Assembly: GCF_026213295.1 (NCBI RefSeq)
Contig: NC_079425.1
Coordinates: 15,642,623 to 15,706,622, forward strand
Source of the DNA: Gadus chalcogrammus
Lineage: Eukaryota; Chordata; Actinopteri; Gadiformes; Gadidae
DNA length: 64,000 nucleotides
Reading direction: 5' to 3'
In this document: piece by piece, positions 52,194 through 64,000 of the stretch
Numbering within the stretch: the stretch's first letter is position 1
How the letters are laid out: each line of letters begins with the position of its first letter
Program-made: the position numbers and the translations under genes
Notes under the pieces: generated by a model
Told to the model about the DNA's origin: nothing
Database searches by the model: none
What the model saw: only the letters and a program-made list of their open reading frames with translations

Positions 52194-53442
52194 GGTTAGT
52201 TAAATAATGCTCAAATTGAAGTAGATTTAATTATGGATGGTACCTACATACCAAAGTTGGAAAGATGAAAAGAAATTAAGAATATGTAATTTATATGATT
52301 TGGCTTTGTTAATTGCCAATTGTTTTTGATCAATCGACATACATCATTGATCGACAACCATGCAACATTATGTTTTACTGTAAAGCTAAAACACTAATCT
52401 TAACCTTTTGACACACACTATACAACATTTACAAATATTACACAAACATGATTAAGAGTCGAATTCATGTTTCTTTTTCTATGTTTTTGCTAACATTTGC
52501 TATTAAAACATAGAAATCCAAAGCGAAGAGATATATAATTAGTGGCTAAGTAGTTCTGAGATTTTACATTAGGGGGGCTTAGCCGAAAGAACGACTTGCA
52601 TGTTGTTATGGTACATTATGGAAGCTACTCGGTCAGGCAAAGGGGAACATCCAGGGCGTTGTTTTGATCGGGTTACATGTTCTAAATCAATGGGTTATAT
52701 GTAAAAGGACAATTTGACGAGTGGTCCTTTCTCCCCTTCGAGCAACCGTTTTCATTAAAACTATGGGCCACCTAACTTTTTGGATGAGGTCTAAATAAAA
52801 GGGCTTAACACCCTTTTAGATCCGTTTTCGATTGAGCTGGGACAGGGGGGGACCAATAACCAGTCAGGGGGGAAGGCCCATGGTAAATCAGCAAATCAAG
52901 TCGCCACTGACAGCGCTCTGAGCCAATGCCATAGGGCTTGTGTGGTTCCGGAAGTAAATATCCCATTCATTTTCTCCATTGACGTTTTGATTAAAAGCCC
53001 TAATGTCCTTACCATCCAAAGTATGCTTACCAGGCGCCGTTCTTATGTGAAACGATGATATATGCTCCCGTAGAAGACACAGCTTAAAGACGTAAACATC
53101 TAGTTTTTAGAAAAACTCTTTTTATTCCCGATGTCATTTGAAACCACTACACTACCCACAATCCTATGTAACACGATGTCTTTGATTGGTGGAGCTCGCT
53201 GTTACCGTGGAAACGTTTATTGCACCCGCGAAAGTCGTTGTAAGAGCTGTAGAGGAAATGAGCTCTACATGTTGAGAAATATGTTGATATAGAATACAAG
53301 ATGAAAATAAAATATGAATACGTAACTCGAATAAGAGACTGAATTCACATGCATTAAAAACGAGTAACGTTATTACGAGGTGATTGCAGTCAGGAATTTA
53401 GGATCGTACCATGTCGATGACAACACTATATGAAACACTATA
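52194..53442. other. Spacer between ccnb2 and its broken copy
   Basis: No gene is seen. The sequence about 53024-53043 (TATGCTTACCAGGCGCCGTT) is inverted at about 53640-53660, which suggests the ends of a further unidentified element. Confidence 0.4.
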
Positions 53443-53452
53443 CGCGCGCGCG

Positions 53453-53514
<62 letters not shown>
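53443..53514. repeat. (CG)9(CA)27 alternating tract
   Basis: Nine CG units run straight into about 27 CA units, 72 bp of strict purine-pyrimidine alternation. Confidence 0.97.
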
Positions 53515-53516
<2 letters not shown>

Positions 53517-53693
53517 ATATGACCCAACAGGTATTAACAATATAAACAATATAATAATGAAAAGGTTATGAAAAAGCCCAAAAATAAAAGAAACTTAACT
53601 TGTGGCTTCTACAGTAGCATATACCATATTTTCATAATATAACGGTGCCTGGTAAGTATAATTGTAAGTATACCTGGTAAGTATACTAAATAT

Positions 53694-53915
53694 ACGTAAG
53701 TTCGCCCCTTCTGGTATACCCCCATGGGACCTTTGAGATCATAAAATATGAATGGGTTTCAATGGAGAGAAAGTTATTATTTTCTGGTCCCAGTCTTTAT
53801 ATCCCCTGGATTACACATTTGTTGTTTGTTTGTGGACTTTCTCTCCATTGAAACCCATTCGAATTTCCCTAGCCCAGAGGTCCCTTGGGGGTCTCCCGGG
53901 AGGGGCGGACTTACG
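53694..53915. mobile_element. Hairpin element beside the ccnb2 pseudogene
   Basis: The arm 53694-53773 (CGTAAGTTCGCCCCTT to GGGTTTCAATGGAGAGAAAG) is mirrored at 53831-53915. The right edge lies about 50 bp from the duplicated ccnb2 exon. Confidence 0.7.
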
Positions 53916-53965
53916 AGCTCTATAGAGCTAGAGCTCGTGAGGGGGCGGTTTGTGAAAGGCTTACA

Positions 53966-54750
53966 TTTGCAGCCTTTGAGGCTCTCCTGAGGAAGGGTAA
54001 AGGCAGAGGACGTCCAAGGTTGAAGTTGAGGCTCCTGAGAATCAACTGCTCCATTAGCAGGGCCTTGGGGAAGGTGTGGTCAGTCTTGTATGCCAAATCT
54101 GCTACCTCTGGACAGTACATCTTCTCATACTTTGAAGCCACCAACATAGCTGTCACACGTGCAAGCTGGAGCATTCTGCGAGACACAGGCTGAACCAGCA
54201 AGTGCAGAGGAAGGGATAAGCATCTAGTTGACCAAAGGCCACCAAAGCAGTGACAATACAAAGTCCCCACTATACCAACCTGTCGAAAACGATCCAGATT
54301 TGCGACTGTGAGATACAGAATCTTTTCGAGCAGCTTGAACCTAGAATAAACCTTGATCAGCCAGTCGATCATGAGGGCCCTCTTTCTTTCATTGATTTAA
54401 TAGATTAATTGGGTCGCACACTTTGTAGTGGGTGTTTTTAAGGATATCGTGCGACAATGCTTGGCAGAGCTCCTCTTCTTTCATGGAGATGTCGGCCAAC
54501 TCCTCAGGAATGGCAGGGGGCTCGATAGAGCATGAAACGTAGGTACTACTACCACAAACTTGTGAATGATCTTCTGGTTCAGGGCTTGTTTGGCGGTACA
54601 TCTGAATGGTAAACTCTGCATTAGCTTTTCCCCCTTTAGAAAAATGTGAAATCAATAATAGAAGCAAAACAAAGTGACATTTAGTGGCATTACCTTTCTG
54701 TTAATAGCTACACTTGGAGCGTTTGTAAGCTTTCAGAGTGCTGTTTGCCT
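53966..54750 (-). pseudogene. Partial, rearranged copy of ccnb2 (exons 2-5)
   Basis: The minus strand carries, from right to left, remnants of ccnb2 exon 2 (GAGCGTTTGTAAGCTTTCAG against GGGCGTTTGTAAGCTCTCCG), exon 3 (DISMKEEELCQALS), exon 4 ([20 protein letters not shown]) and exon 5 ([20 protein letters not shown] to [19 protein letters not shown]). An intron still separates the exon 4 and 5 copies, so it arose by DNA duplication and not by retrocopying. Exons 3 and 4 are fused by a deletion that leaves a stop (INLLNQ*). The exon 5 copy has lost two codons. Exons 1 and 6-8 are absent, and a SINE cuts the exon 2 remnant. Confidence 0.88.
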
Positions 54751-54751
54751 T

Positions 54752-54897
54752 GTTGTGTCCGAGTAAGACACTTAACCCTAACTGCTCCTGACGAGCTGGC
54801 TGTCGCCTTGCATGGTTGACTTTGCCGTCGGTGTGTCAATGTGTGTATTAAGTCACTTTGGATAAAAGTGTCTGCTAAATGCCCTAATTGTAGTAAA
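54752..54897 (+). mobile_element. 5'-truncated SINE
   Basis: It contains GTGTCCGAGTAAGACACTTA, CTAACTGCTCCTGACGAGCT and the tail CACTTTGGATAAAAGTGTCT then GCTAAATG, the 3' part shared by many fish SINEs. The tRNA-like head is missing. Confidence 0.75.
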
Positions 54898-56166
54898 TAC
54901 TGTTTCAACACATGAATATAATAAACTATTTGGCACTTTTATACAAAAATGCATAACGAATAGCACACAAAACAAATAGTTTGAATGCATCTATTATTGA
55001 TGCAATATTAATTAATGGCAAATTGTTCCAGATCTGAAGGCTCATCAAGTTCCATCTTCTCAAATGAAGTAAAAATTACGTTAATTCAATAGGATGGCAA
55101 TTTTATTAAATTTCAACAGGTCAACAGGTATGTCCTGCGTAAAAGGTACATGTTTCTATCCTAAACTTCTATATAGAACTGCAGTTCACAAGATCCTCTC
55201 AGAACGTTATTAAACACTTCAAACATCATATATATGGAGGGTATAGAATGTAAACCGCAATGACCCTTTTTCTTCATAATAATTCTGTGTGTATGACTCC
55301 CACCTTCCCAGAGGTTGCATAGACAGCCATCATAAATTCAATGGAAACTACTTCTGACTGCTACTTCCTTACAGGCCACCTATTCTTTCATATAACTGCC
55401 ACATAACCACAGCAAAAACAATAAGTTACAATATGAATACATTATTATGCAACCCCATTGGACGGCTGAATAATCTAGTCAATACTAAGCATCATGTATG
55501 TTATTTGAAAAACCTTTTGTTTAGATGTTAGAAAGAGCTGGCTCTGTTTGGATCCTTGTGTTCGACTTACTCACGATTTAGCCAAAATCCATTGAAAGCA
55601 AATAGATTTCTGATGCCAATAAATACCATCAAATGGCAACTTATTGCGGCAAATATAATGGCATCAATATAGAATTAATATATTGGCTTTGCTTATTGGG
55701 AACTTGAACCAGCATATCAGTTTATCGTTCAAAAAGCTTAAGCAATGACCAGCATAAACATTTTAAAAATAATAAATATTTAGGTTGATAGTAAATAAAA
55801 AAAAGAAGCTTTTACAGCATTTGCTAAACACAAAGGCAGAATCATTTTGGTCATTGGCAGCTCCTTCTGATAGCAGCCACATTTCTTTATAGACAATGCT
55901 TTCAGGTTATTCCAATCCCTTCCCCAGTTTACTATAATTTAATAAAAAATAGGAAACATATTATGATTTGCTATTTAATGGTGGTGTATGTTGTAAACAC
56001 AAAAGGTAGTGATAAATCAACTTTCCTTTAACATTATCTAGTTAGGCTTTCCTTCTGTGTGTCCGTTTCCCTTTATTGTTCTGACAAACGAGATGCAGAG
56101 GTGTCGAGCCAGCATCACTGGCCTGAATATTTATTTCCTAGGAGAGATAAGTTCTGTGTGCAACAC
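54898..56166. other. AT-rich spacer upstream of the cars1 3' end
   Basis: No exon or repeat family is recognised. It probably includes the cars1 3' UTR; TTTATT at about 56129 (AATAAA on the minus strand) is close to the stop codon. Confidence 0.4.
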
Positions 56167-59100
56167 TCAGCTGCCATTCTGGTTCATCTGGAGGTTATCA
56201 CGGTGTAGTTTATCTTGCGCCTCGTAGAGCTTACGCAGTTTCTTCGCCTGTCCTTTACTGATTTCCTTTCCTTCCAGGTCATGAGTGGGAAATCCCTGGA
56301 TAAAAGCAAATTGTTTAATTTCAGCCTCCAGGACAAAAAATAATTAATAAAGAGACATCGTTTTTGGTATAGGTCATAGAATTCCACAAACTCAATAGTC
56401 AATATGATTCAGTATGATTTTGTAGTGTGTCAGAGAATCAGAATTAGACCAAATCGAGGGGATGAACTGACTAGTTAATGAACAGTGCTGTGATTCATTC
56501 CAAAGCACATTAGTAGCTAATATAATTACCGTTTCATCAAACTTTGAGTATTTGTCAGCTTCTTTGAGAAACATCTCACACGCGGGAATCTTCATCTTTG
56601 CAAGTTTGGCCATCTAAAATTGACACAGTAATTAGTCAATTATTTCAGAAATTATGATAGCAGATCACCAGAAAGTATTCTCTATGTCCCTAAAATGTGT
56701 CATATCTAACAGAGGAAGATGCTATTATGCTCGATAGCCAGGATGTATAATCTTGGTATAAGCTGGATATTCATTGGGATGTTCATTGGGGTCAAGAGAA
56801 AATATGGCGGACCAAACTAAGTTTTAGCCCATTTTTAGCTCAAGTGTAGAACTAGCTTGGCTTAGTTAAGACGCTGGCCGGATGCAAGAAAAAGCAATGC
56901 TGCAACGGTTATTGATACAGAAGATTGCGTTGGTGGTCTTCCTCATCTGCTCCAATTCCTGTTTATGAGAATGTTTTGGTATTTATTAACTGACCTCCTG
57001 TTCTTGTTTCTTTCTAGTAGCCTCTTCCTTCTTCTTTCTCTTCTCCTCTTCCATCTGCGAAAAAAACCCCAAATATTAAATTATAGACCTGCGACTTAAA
57101 TCATACAAGTTTGCTACATTAGGAAAACAACAAGCTGTGATTTGGTCATGAGGTATTGAGCATACTAAACGTGCACTTTTATTTTTGCATTTTCTTGTGC
57201 CAAACGTAAAGGCCTGGGTATTTTTGGCACAACAAAGCGTGCATGTTGACTTATTTGTTTCCAAATGCTCTAATGTTCAGGGCCCGGTTTCTCGATAACG
57301 TACACTCTTAGCGCACCTACGTTTAGACGTATCAACGTTGTTTACCTCTATAGGCGTGGTTCCTGAGCGGCCTCTTAGGAGTCTTCTTAGGAAACACTCA
57401 CTACGTCGTGCGTAAACGCTGTCCAGAAAGAACATGCTGCATGACAGCGTTCTAAAAAAAATTGCAGTCTTTGCGAATAAAACATTGCTCGAAATTCTTC
57501 TAGTAGGCCTTAACATTTGTTTTACCATGGGCGAACATAGCATAGCCTACACTGATTTAAAAAAGTATATAGCAGCGGAGGAGATTGAGGCAATCAAATC
57601 CTTAATTACATCTGTCGATACCGTTCAAATTAGGCTATTGATTATCTGTTTACAAAAGGTGTCTGGTTTCTCTTTACAAAAGGTTTCCCATTATAATTGC
57701 CTTAATTTTAAAAGACAGTTTTGTTGTAAAATAAATACAATATATATTTTTTTATTGGAAGCGAGTCGAGCTGACATCGCCTGCTGTACCGTATATGTAC
57801 TGTACTGTATATTGCTGAAACACAACACTGCCAATGTTGCAGTTCCATGCACAAAGGGGATTTCTAAAGGTTACTGTACAGTGGCAGAGACAAGCGTCAT
57901 GAGCTGAACCATCACTACGGTAGAGCTAAAAAGGTTCTATGAGCGCTTCAGACCAACCTTACAAATGAACGACATACGAAAGAGATTTGTAGCAATGAAC
58001 GTTTCCAGAAACATGCGAGATGTTAAGGTAGAACTTTAAGTAGCAGTTACGAATGACGTAGCGTTAAGAAGACTTTAAGAAGGTTTCGGGAAACCGGGCC
58101 CAGAAAGATGACGAAGCCAACACAACCACACTACAACTTCCAAAAAACTCTCTGCCCATACCCTTTTCTTCTCTTCTCGTTCCTTCAGCAGGGTCTCTTT
58201 GTCCACCAGCTTCACCACTGTAGGGAGACCTGTACCAAACATTAATTGTTCAGTCAAAATATATAAAGGGAAACATATGGATAACGGTCTCAAAGCAACA
58301 TGCTCATGGCTCTCACTAAGTCGGGGAAAGAGGCCTTTTGGTTTTCTCCACCCTGTGTCTGCAGTAAGAGCTTCAGCTACAGGACCTAATCACTCTTAGT
58401 TCATTGAATTCCGTTTTGAAACAAAGGGAAGCACAAACTATTGGAAATTATAGATGTTTGAACTAATATCTACCATTCTATTGCCATGCTGATATGTTAA
58501 GCTTTATCTTTTTTAAAAGATCATGTTCTGCTGCCCTTGTAAGCCAGGTCTCTCTTGGAAAAGATATTTGTAATTCCAAGTGACTGGTAAAATGAAGGTT
58601 AAATAAAAAAAGACGAATAATGTACTGTAATGGACTCAATCGACAAGACACAAGTCTTGAACGATTCAAGTTCGACTGTGATTTTATGATAAATAGTATA
58701 ATAATTCAGCATGGATGTCCAACATGAGTAGGGAACCTTGAGCGCGGCCTGGGTATTTTTGTCCTCATGGCTGCAGCTCAAAGTCACAGTACTGTGCATC
58801 CACCCACTCCCCCTCCACCGGTACCTTCATGATCCTCTAGTCGAACGCCCAGATCAGGCAAGGTGTCATCCCGGACCACGTCACACAGCTGTAGCAGCTC
58901 CGTCACTGGAAATCACATGAAGGACTTGATTATCCTAGAATCGTGACGAAGGGCGAAGGCATGTACCTAAACCTACCAGGCTAAGGAATTAACGCAGATT
59001 TGAATACATACCCTTCTGCTCTCTTGCAATTCTCCGTACATTTTCTCTAAAGTCTGAAAGCACTTTCAGATATGGCATCAATGTGGTTTCCAGCTGAAAA

Positions 59101-62100
59101 ATACAAAAAAGGAAGTCAGTAAATTATGAAGTCAGTAATATATACATGTATTTAAATATTGGAAATATTATGGAAACTAGAGTTTCCATAATTCCAACCT
59201 CTAGTTGTCATTAAATCCATAGCAATAATGTGGAAACCCCAGTCGATAATGTAACCAATCTCAGAGCGCATAATATAATAACATTTTGCCTACAATGTTA
59301 TAACGCATAACAATTTTTGGTTCACCTATAATGTAATGAAGCAAAGATAATAATTTCCTCCTTATGTTATAAAGCAAGCATAATAATATTCTACTTATAA
59401 GCCGTTTTCACACATTTTTGCCGCATTTGTATATCAGGAGAATCGACCCTGAGGGTGATTCACACTTGATGCTTTATATACGGACATCGATGTCGTTTAG
59501 ACATCAGTAGAATCAACAGGGGGTTTAGGGGGGTGGGCTTGCAATGTGCCGGATATGACGTAGGGTCTAAGTTGGCAAGAGGCTGGATACGTGTGGCCGC
59601 TGTCACTGTCGTTTGTTTTGATTTGACCATAGACAAAATGGAGGCAGAACTCATCGCGATCATCTTAAATGTTGCTAAAATTATGCATCATATATTCTGT
59701 TGCATCCACAAAATCGGAAGCATCGATCGATGAAAGATTAGAGCACTAATAAGAGACAAATGGAAGAAACAACGAAGAAAAATATAACTAACACTTGGAC
59801 AATTTTAGTTGATTTCTGTGTTTAACTGAGAAAACCGGGAGTGGAAGGATGGGACCCTATAATGTTCAGCTGACTGTTGTCAGTAATAATAATAATAAAA
59901 AAAAATCCGTACACATGCAGCTGTGAACAAATGTATTTGTTCACAGCTGTGTCTTTAAGATCACGTGACTTGTGTGTTGATATGCCGGTCGGTGCTATGT
60001 TTGAAAGGGGGACGGAAGGGGGGAGGGGGTATATCAATATCGAAAGACATTGCGGGATGCGGGATCAATCTTGTCTGTTTTCGTGAGAGTGTGTGTGTGT
60101 CTGTGCGTGCGTGCGGTGTATGTGTGTGTTCTTGCGTGCTGTGAGTGTGTGTGAGCTGCAGGCTGCTTGCCACATGCGCACTGTCCAACTTGAGTAAAAT
60201 ATCAGAAACAGAAAGACCAGAGATTTTGTACACAGCACTAACTGTCAAGGATTCCGTCATACTTACATCTATGTCTTGGCCTGTACCCCCGACTGGGAAA
60301 CCAATCGGCTGGGCTCCTTCAATGGCACCAAACGTCTAGGGCAGAGCAGAGATCTGATGAGTGCTTCATAGTGTAGAATTATGACATTATTGCAAGACGG
60401 ACTTGAGCAGCCCACCATTCAGTGGACATGAACAGCTTCCTCAACATAGGAGTTGTAACTGAGCAGTCTTCATCTGCCTTTGTTGTAACATTTAACTTTT
60501 ACTTTGTATTTAATGTGCTGTAGGTCAGTTTAAAGCAGAAAAAGCAGAAGAGAGTATTATTTGGAAAATAAACAACCCCCCGTCCCCCGAAAACACCATC
60601 CCTCTTTTCTCCCTCACTCGCTGCGTTATAAAAATAAAAAACACCTTGTGAGAGAATGTGAATGATGATTAGACCAAATCAGGGAAGAAACACTCTGATT
60701 GGCCAGAAACATGCTAGAATTAGATAGAGGCAGCCTGAAATATAAATCAGCTCAGAGGCACTAAGGCATTCCACTCTATCAGATATTCTCTAATGGAATT
60801 TTTACTCAGCTGATGGATGGCTATTGTATTTCTAGCAGATTATACTCAACGTATAGCTCTTCAAAATGACCTACAGCACCTTCAAGACATCCTCACCTTC
60901 AACATGGCTGTCAGGTAGGCGGCGATGCTGTCCAACAGCATAAGGTTGGGCTGGAGCTTGGCACTCTTCCTGCTGGCGATGTAGGTGTTGCTCTGACTGA
61001 CCAGGGCCCTCATCTCCTCCATTGCAGCGCGCGTGTCCACGTTATCACAGAGTGCCTCGTGAACGGCCGACTTCCTCTCATAGAAACTATAAAGCAACAT
61101 ACAGTATATACATTGTCATACATACATTACTGTTGGTGTATGTGTAGGTGTGTGTGCATGCGTCAATGTTTTGATTGGATTTATATATTTGTTGCCCACA
61201 GAAGAGGATTCAGAATGCGTGCACACTGATCCCAAATATTTGCTAGTTGTGCTTGGCAAAAGGATATCCGGAATACTGAGTCCCGATCGACAAATACACA
61301 TTTTTAAGTTGTGTTTAGTAAAAAATATACCCAAACTTCTTTCTGAGCCAAATTCCTCATGCGAAATAGTGTTAAAGCATTTGTAGACCTTGTTGAGTTT
61401 TGTCCAATATGTACTGTAGCTGATCTGTTACATAAAAAGGTATTTAAAATATAGATGCATTCATAGCATACACCTGTAGATGGCGACATGCATATCAAAG
61501 GATTGAGTTGTAACCCACAGAAAAGTTAAATAATAAAGTCCAATAAAAGTTCCATATTCCTGGGCAATCATATTAACTTTTTTTTCTGGGTCGTCATATA
61601 ATGTTTGTCCTGGGCCACTATATTAATGTTTGACCTCGGCCATCATATTTAACAATTATTAAAATATGCAAACAATTATAAAAATAAACAATTATTTAAA
61701 TAAGTGAACAGCCCCCTCGACCTTCGGCCTCGGGGGCTATTCCCCACTATTCACGGAGCCTGAGTTGAATAATTGTTTTCGTATATACTACACGTGAACA
61801 CAAATAAACAAGATAATAAAAACAACTAATGATATTTTTTCTTTTTTGTTAGCGGTTTATTTATTTTTATTAGTGTGACGAGACGACCGTCACGCTCGCA
61901 ATACACTATCCTGAGTTTGAGATATTAATCATGGGATATGACCAATACCCCGAGATAGCGAACCAATCAAATTGCGACATCTTAGGAGGTTCACGTGTAG
62001 CATATACTAATTAGGTTTAGCCTGGGCTGTCATGTAATTGTTTGTTCTTGGCCATCATATTAATGTTTGTCATGTTCTTTTTTTGTTCGTGTTCGTGTGT

Positions 62101-63880
62101 TCGTGTGTGTGTGTTGCTTTTTTAGACTCCTTGATTTCCCCAAAAATTGTTTTAGGCTGAGAGAGGCTGAGGGTTTTTGGAAAGAGTGGGGCGTGTTCCC
62201 ATGGTTACAACCAATGCCAACTTTTATACTTCTTTTGTACCATCATTGTGTAACTGTTATGAATGTTATAGTAAGCGATATTGCATATGAAATCCTTCAC
62301 ACACCGTAGCGTTATACTATCTATGTCCGGGAAGCCTTACCCTCGGACGTGGATATTAAATACATTGCTGCTCAGACGGAGCTTCACCTGCCACACCTGC
62401 CGCACTTGTTGCATTAGACAACAAGTGCCCGATAAGCCCAACTTTCTCGCAGACACAGAAGTCAACTGCCGCCCAGAGCTCCACACGTCCACACAAACCG
62501 AGGCGCCAGAGCCCCTTGGTCGTGATGTCAGACTGCCACGGAGAAGGTAGTCTGACGTCACAAAAAGAATGCCACCTGCGTTCGCAGCAAAGTGGAACGT
62601 TCATATGGGATTTTATTCATTTTTTCTGTAAATTGGCGACTTATTTAATTAACAGTGATAAATGGCAGATCACTATTTTGACGATCATGTCAGACAAATG
62701 CCCACGTTTAAAAAATAAAATAAAACTTGAGCTCAGTTGCTCTTTAAACCAGAGACAGCCCACAGACAGTGCAGCTCTACGTACCATTTGTTCAGGTCCA
62801 TCTCGGCTGCTTCCCACTTCTCAAACTGACCGGTGATGTCAGTGGGACAGCGCAGAATGTCTTTCACATTGAGGAAGAACTCCTATAGGGGGTCAGGGAA
62901 GCCAATTAGTGACCAGTTCACACATTGGATTCAAAGACTGGTTCAATAAAAAGGAAAAGGGCAAAACGTCAATCAGCAGTGATTCACCGGCTGTGATCCA
63001 CCTACATTCATGAACTTCTCGTACTGGACGGCAGACTCCATGGTGTTGGCCGAATAGTCCAGCGTGTCCTTCCAGGAATGCATGAGGAACGCCAGGCGGA
63101 GTTGACGAGCTGCAGGGAGAGACCAAGACAGCAATTGTAATGTCAGAAGACATCAAACTTAAAACTTGAATTAATAAAAATTTCCAAGGGTTCTCATCTC
63201 GGAATGCCTGGAACAGGGAGCACCAAACATCCGTTACTGGAAAGAAGGCGAGACTTCGGATGGAGCGATAGTACTTTCAGTTACATGGGATTAGAAGCGA
63301 GGCTTCTGATTGGGCGGTATCCATTTACATTTTAAGGATATTACTTTGACATATACGGAACAAGGATACCTCCACAATACAGGACTTTCACTCATCCGAA
63401 TTAATACAGATGCATAAGAATGTTCTCAAGTTCTACTTTAGATGGAAGCTGTGTTTGTGGAATGAGGGGATTTCAATGGAGGATTACAAACTGATATTTC
63501 AATCTTAATTCGAGTCACCTGAATTATTTGCCAAGGCATCCTTTATTGTGATGAAATTCTTAAGAGACTTAGACATCTTGCAGCCTGCAATTGTCAGGTG
63601 GCCAGTATGCAGGAAGTAGCGGACCCAATTATCATTCTCAAAGAAAGCCTATGGGGGAACAATACACGCCAGTAAATATAACTTAATTTTCACTTGAACA
63701 ACTGCATCCTTAGGCTAGTTTTACAGTATGCAAAAGAAAGGATTTCTCTACCTCAGACTGAGCCAGTTCATTGTCATGATGGGGAAAGCGGAGATCAAAA
63801 CCCCCTCCATGGATATCCATTGATTCTCCCAAGATGGAGCCCGCCATGGCAGAACATTCAATATGCCAACCAGGCCTCCC
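56167..63880 (-). CDS. cars1: cars1, cytoplasmic cysteinyl-tRNA synthetase, C-terminal 407 aa (partial)
   Basis: Twelve exons in transcript order: 63880-63752, 63648-63519, 63109-63006, 62882-62785, 61086-60897, 60335-60267, 59093-59012, 58905-58825, 58229-58162, 57054-56995, 56613-56530, 56295-56167. They join in frame (408 codons with stop). The enzyme charges tRNA-Cys with cysteine. Visible landmarks: [20 protein letters not shown] with the Cys/His zinc site, [20 protein letters not shown], and the KMSKS loop ([11 protein letters not shown]) that binds ATP. Next come the helical anticodon-binding part ([31 protein letters not shown]) and the eukaryote-specific charged tail ([59 protein letters not shown]). 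The HIGH motif and the N-terminus lie beyond the right edge. Confidence 0.95.
57280..58101. mobile_element. MITE in a cars1 intron (GGGCCCGGTTTC termini)
   Basis: GGGCCCGGTTTCTCG at the left is mirrored by CGGGAAACCGGGCCC at the right. Subterminal CTTCTTAGGA/TTAAGAAG blocks are inverted too. The ends resemble Harbinger-type MITEs. An open frame inside (57434-57907) matches nothing I know. Confidence 0.75.
59907..59955. repeat. Perfect short palindrome in a cars1 intron
   Basis: CAGCTGTGAACAAAT and ATTTGTTCACAGCTG are exact reverse complements separated by two bases. Confidence 0.9.
61550..62080. repeat. Tandem repeat split by a small inverted-repeat element
   Basis: Units of about 30 bp (CCTGGGCCACTATATTAATG, GGCCATCATATTAATGTTTG) occur at 61550-61650 and again at 62020-62075. 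Between them is foreign sequence with a hairpin (AGCCCCCTCGACCTTCGG and its partner CCGAGGCCG-type arm) and a pair of inverted ends, GTATATACTACACGTGAAC (61781) and GTTCACGTGTAGCATATAC (61990-62008). Confidence 0.7.
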
Positions 63881-64000
63881 CTGTCAAGTAGAAAACACGA
63901 AGAGTTAACATCTACAATCAACTTATTATAACAAGCAGCTTTTAAAGACTTTCCTCTAGAAAGATAATTAGCTGGTCTATTAGAATACTGTACAACCTAT

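Noticed and set aside
57434..57907. A 157-codon open frame inside the cars1-intron MITE
   Set aside because: The composition is that of random AT-rich DNA and no transposase motif is visible. It could be a decayed element gene, but I cannot support that.

Overview
The window is nuclear DNA from a ray-finned (teleost) fish. Genes are split into many short exons with GT-AG introns, dinucleotide microsatellites are very long, and the space between genes is full of short inverted-repeat DNA transposons plus fish-type SINE and retroelement fossils. Species cannot be set from the sequence. The gene order megf11(-), dis3l(+), tipin(-), lctl(-) matches part of human 15q22.31, and ccnb2 is also a chromosome 15 gene in human, so most of the window is one block of old synteny.

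Layout. Positions 1-5926 hold the first three coding exons of megf11 (minus strand; the gene runs off the left edge). Its second intron carries a three-level nest of miniature inverted-repeat elements. Positions 5927-23178 have no protein gene I can support. This stretch is probably megf11 upstream sequence or 5' introns, and it holds a TTAA-flanked fold-back element with a P2X7-ballast-like reading frame, several other MITEs, a LINE reverse-transcriptase scrap and a Ty3/gypsy integrase fossil. Positions 23179-34312 hold complete dis3l (18 coding exons, 1056 aa). It is tail-to-tail with tipin (35241-37773, 7 coding exons, 352 aa). Next come lctl (39084-45044, 13 exons, 569 aa) and, divergently, a six-exon beta/gamma-crystallin, probably crybgx (47096-48919, 207 aa). 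ccnb2 (50041-51970, 8 exons, 391 aa) has a textbook cell-cycle promoter, and a broken partial copy of it lies at 53966-54750. The right end (56167-63880) holds the last 12 coding exons of cars1 (minus strand, cut by the window edge).

Functions. The genes do not form one pathway: glial/neuronal receptor (megf11), cytoplasmic exosome nuclease (dis3l), replication-fork protection (tipin), mitotic cyclin (ccnb2) and tRNA charging (cars1). One local theme is the lens, because lctl and the crystallin sit head-to-head about 2 kb apart. All exon borders were read by hand from GT/AG sites, frame continuity and family resemblance. They close without internal stops, but no alignment or transcript data were available.
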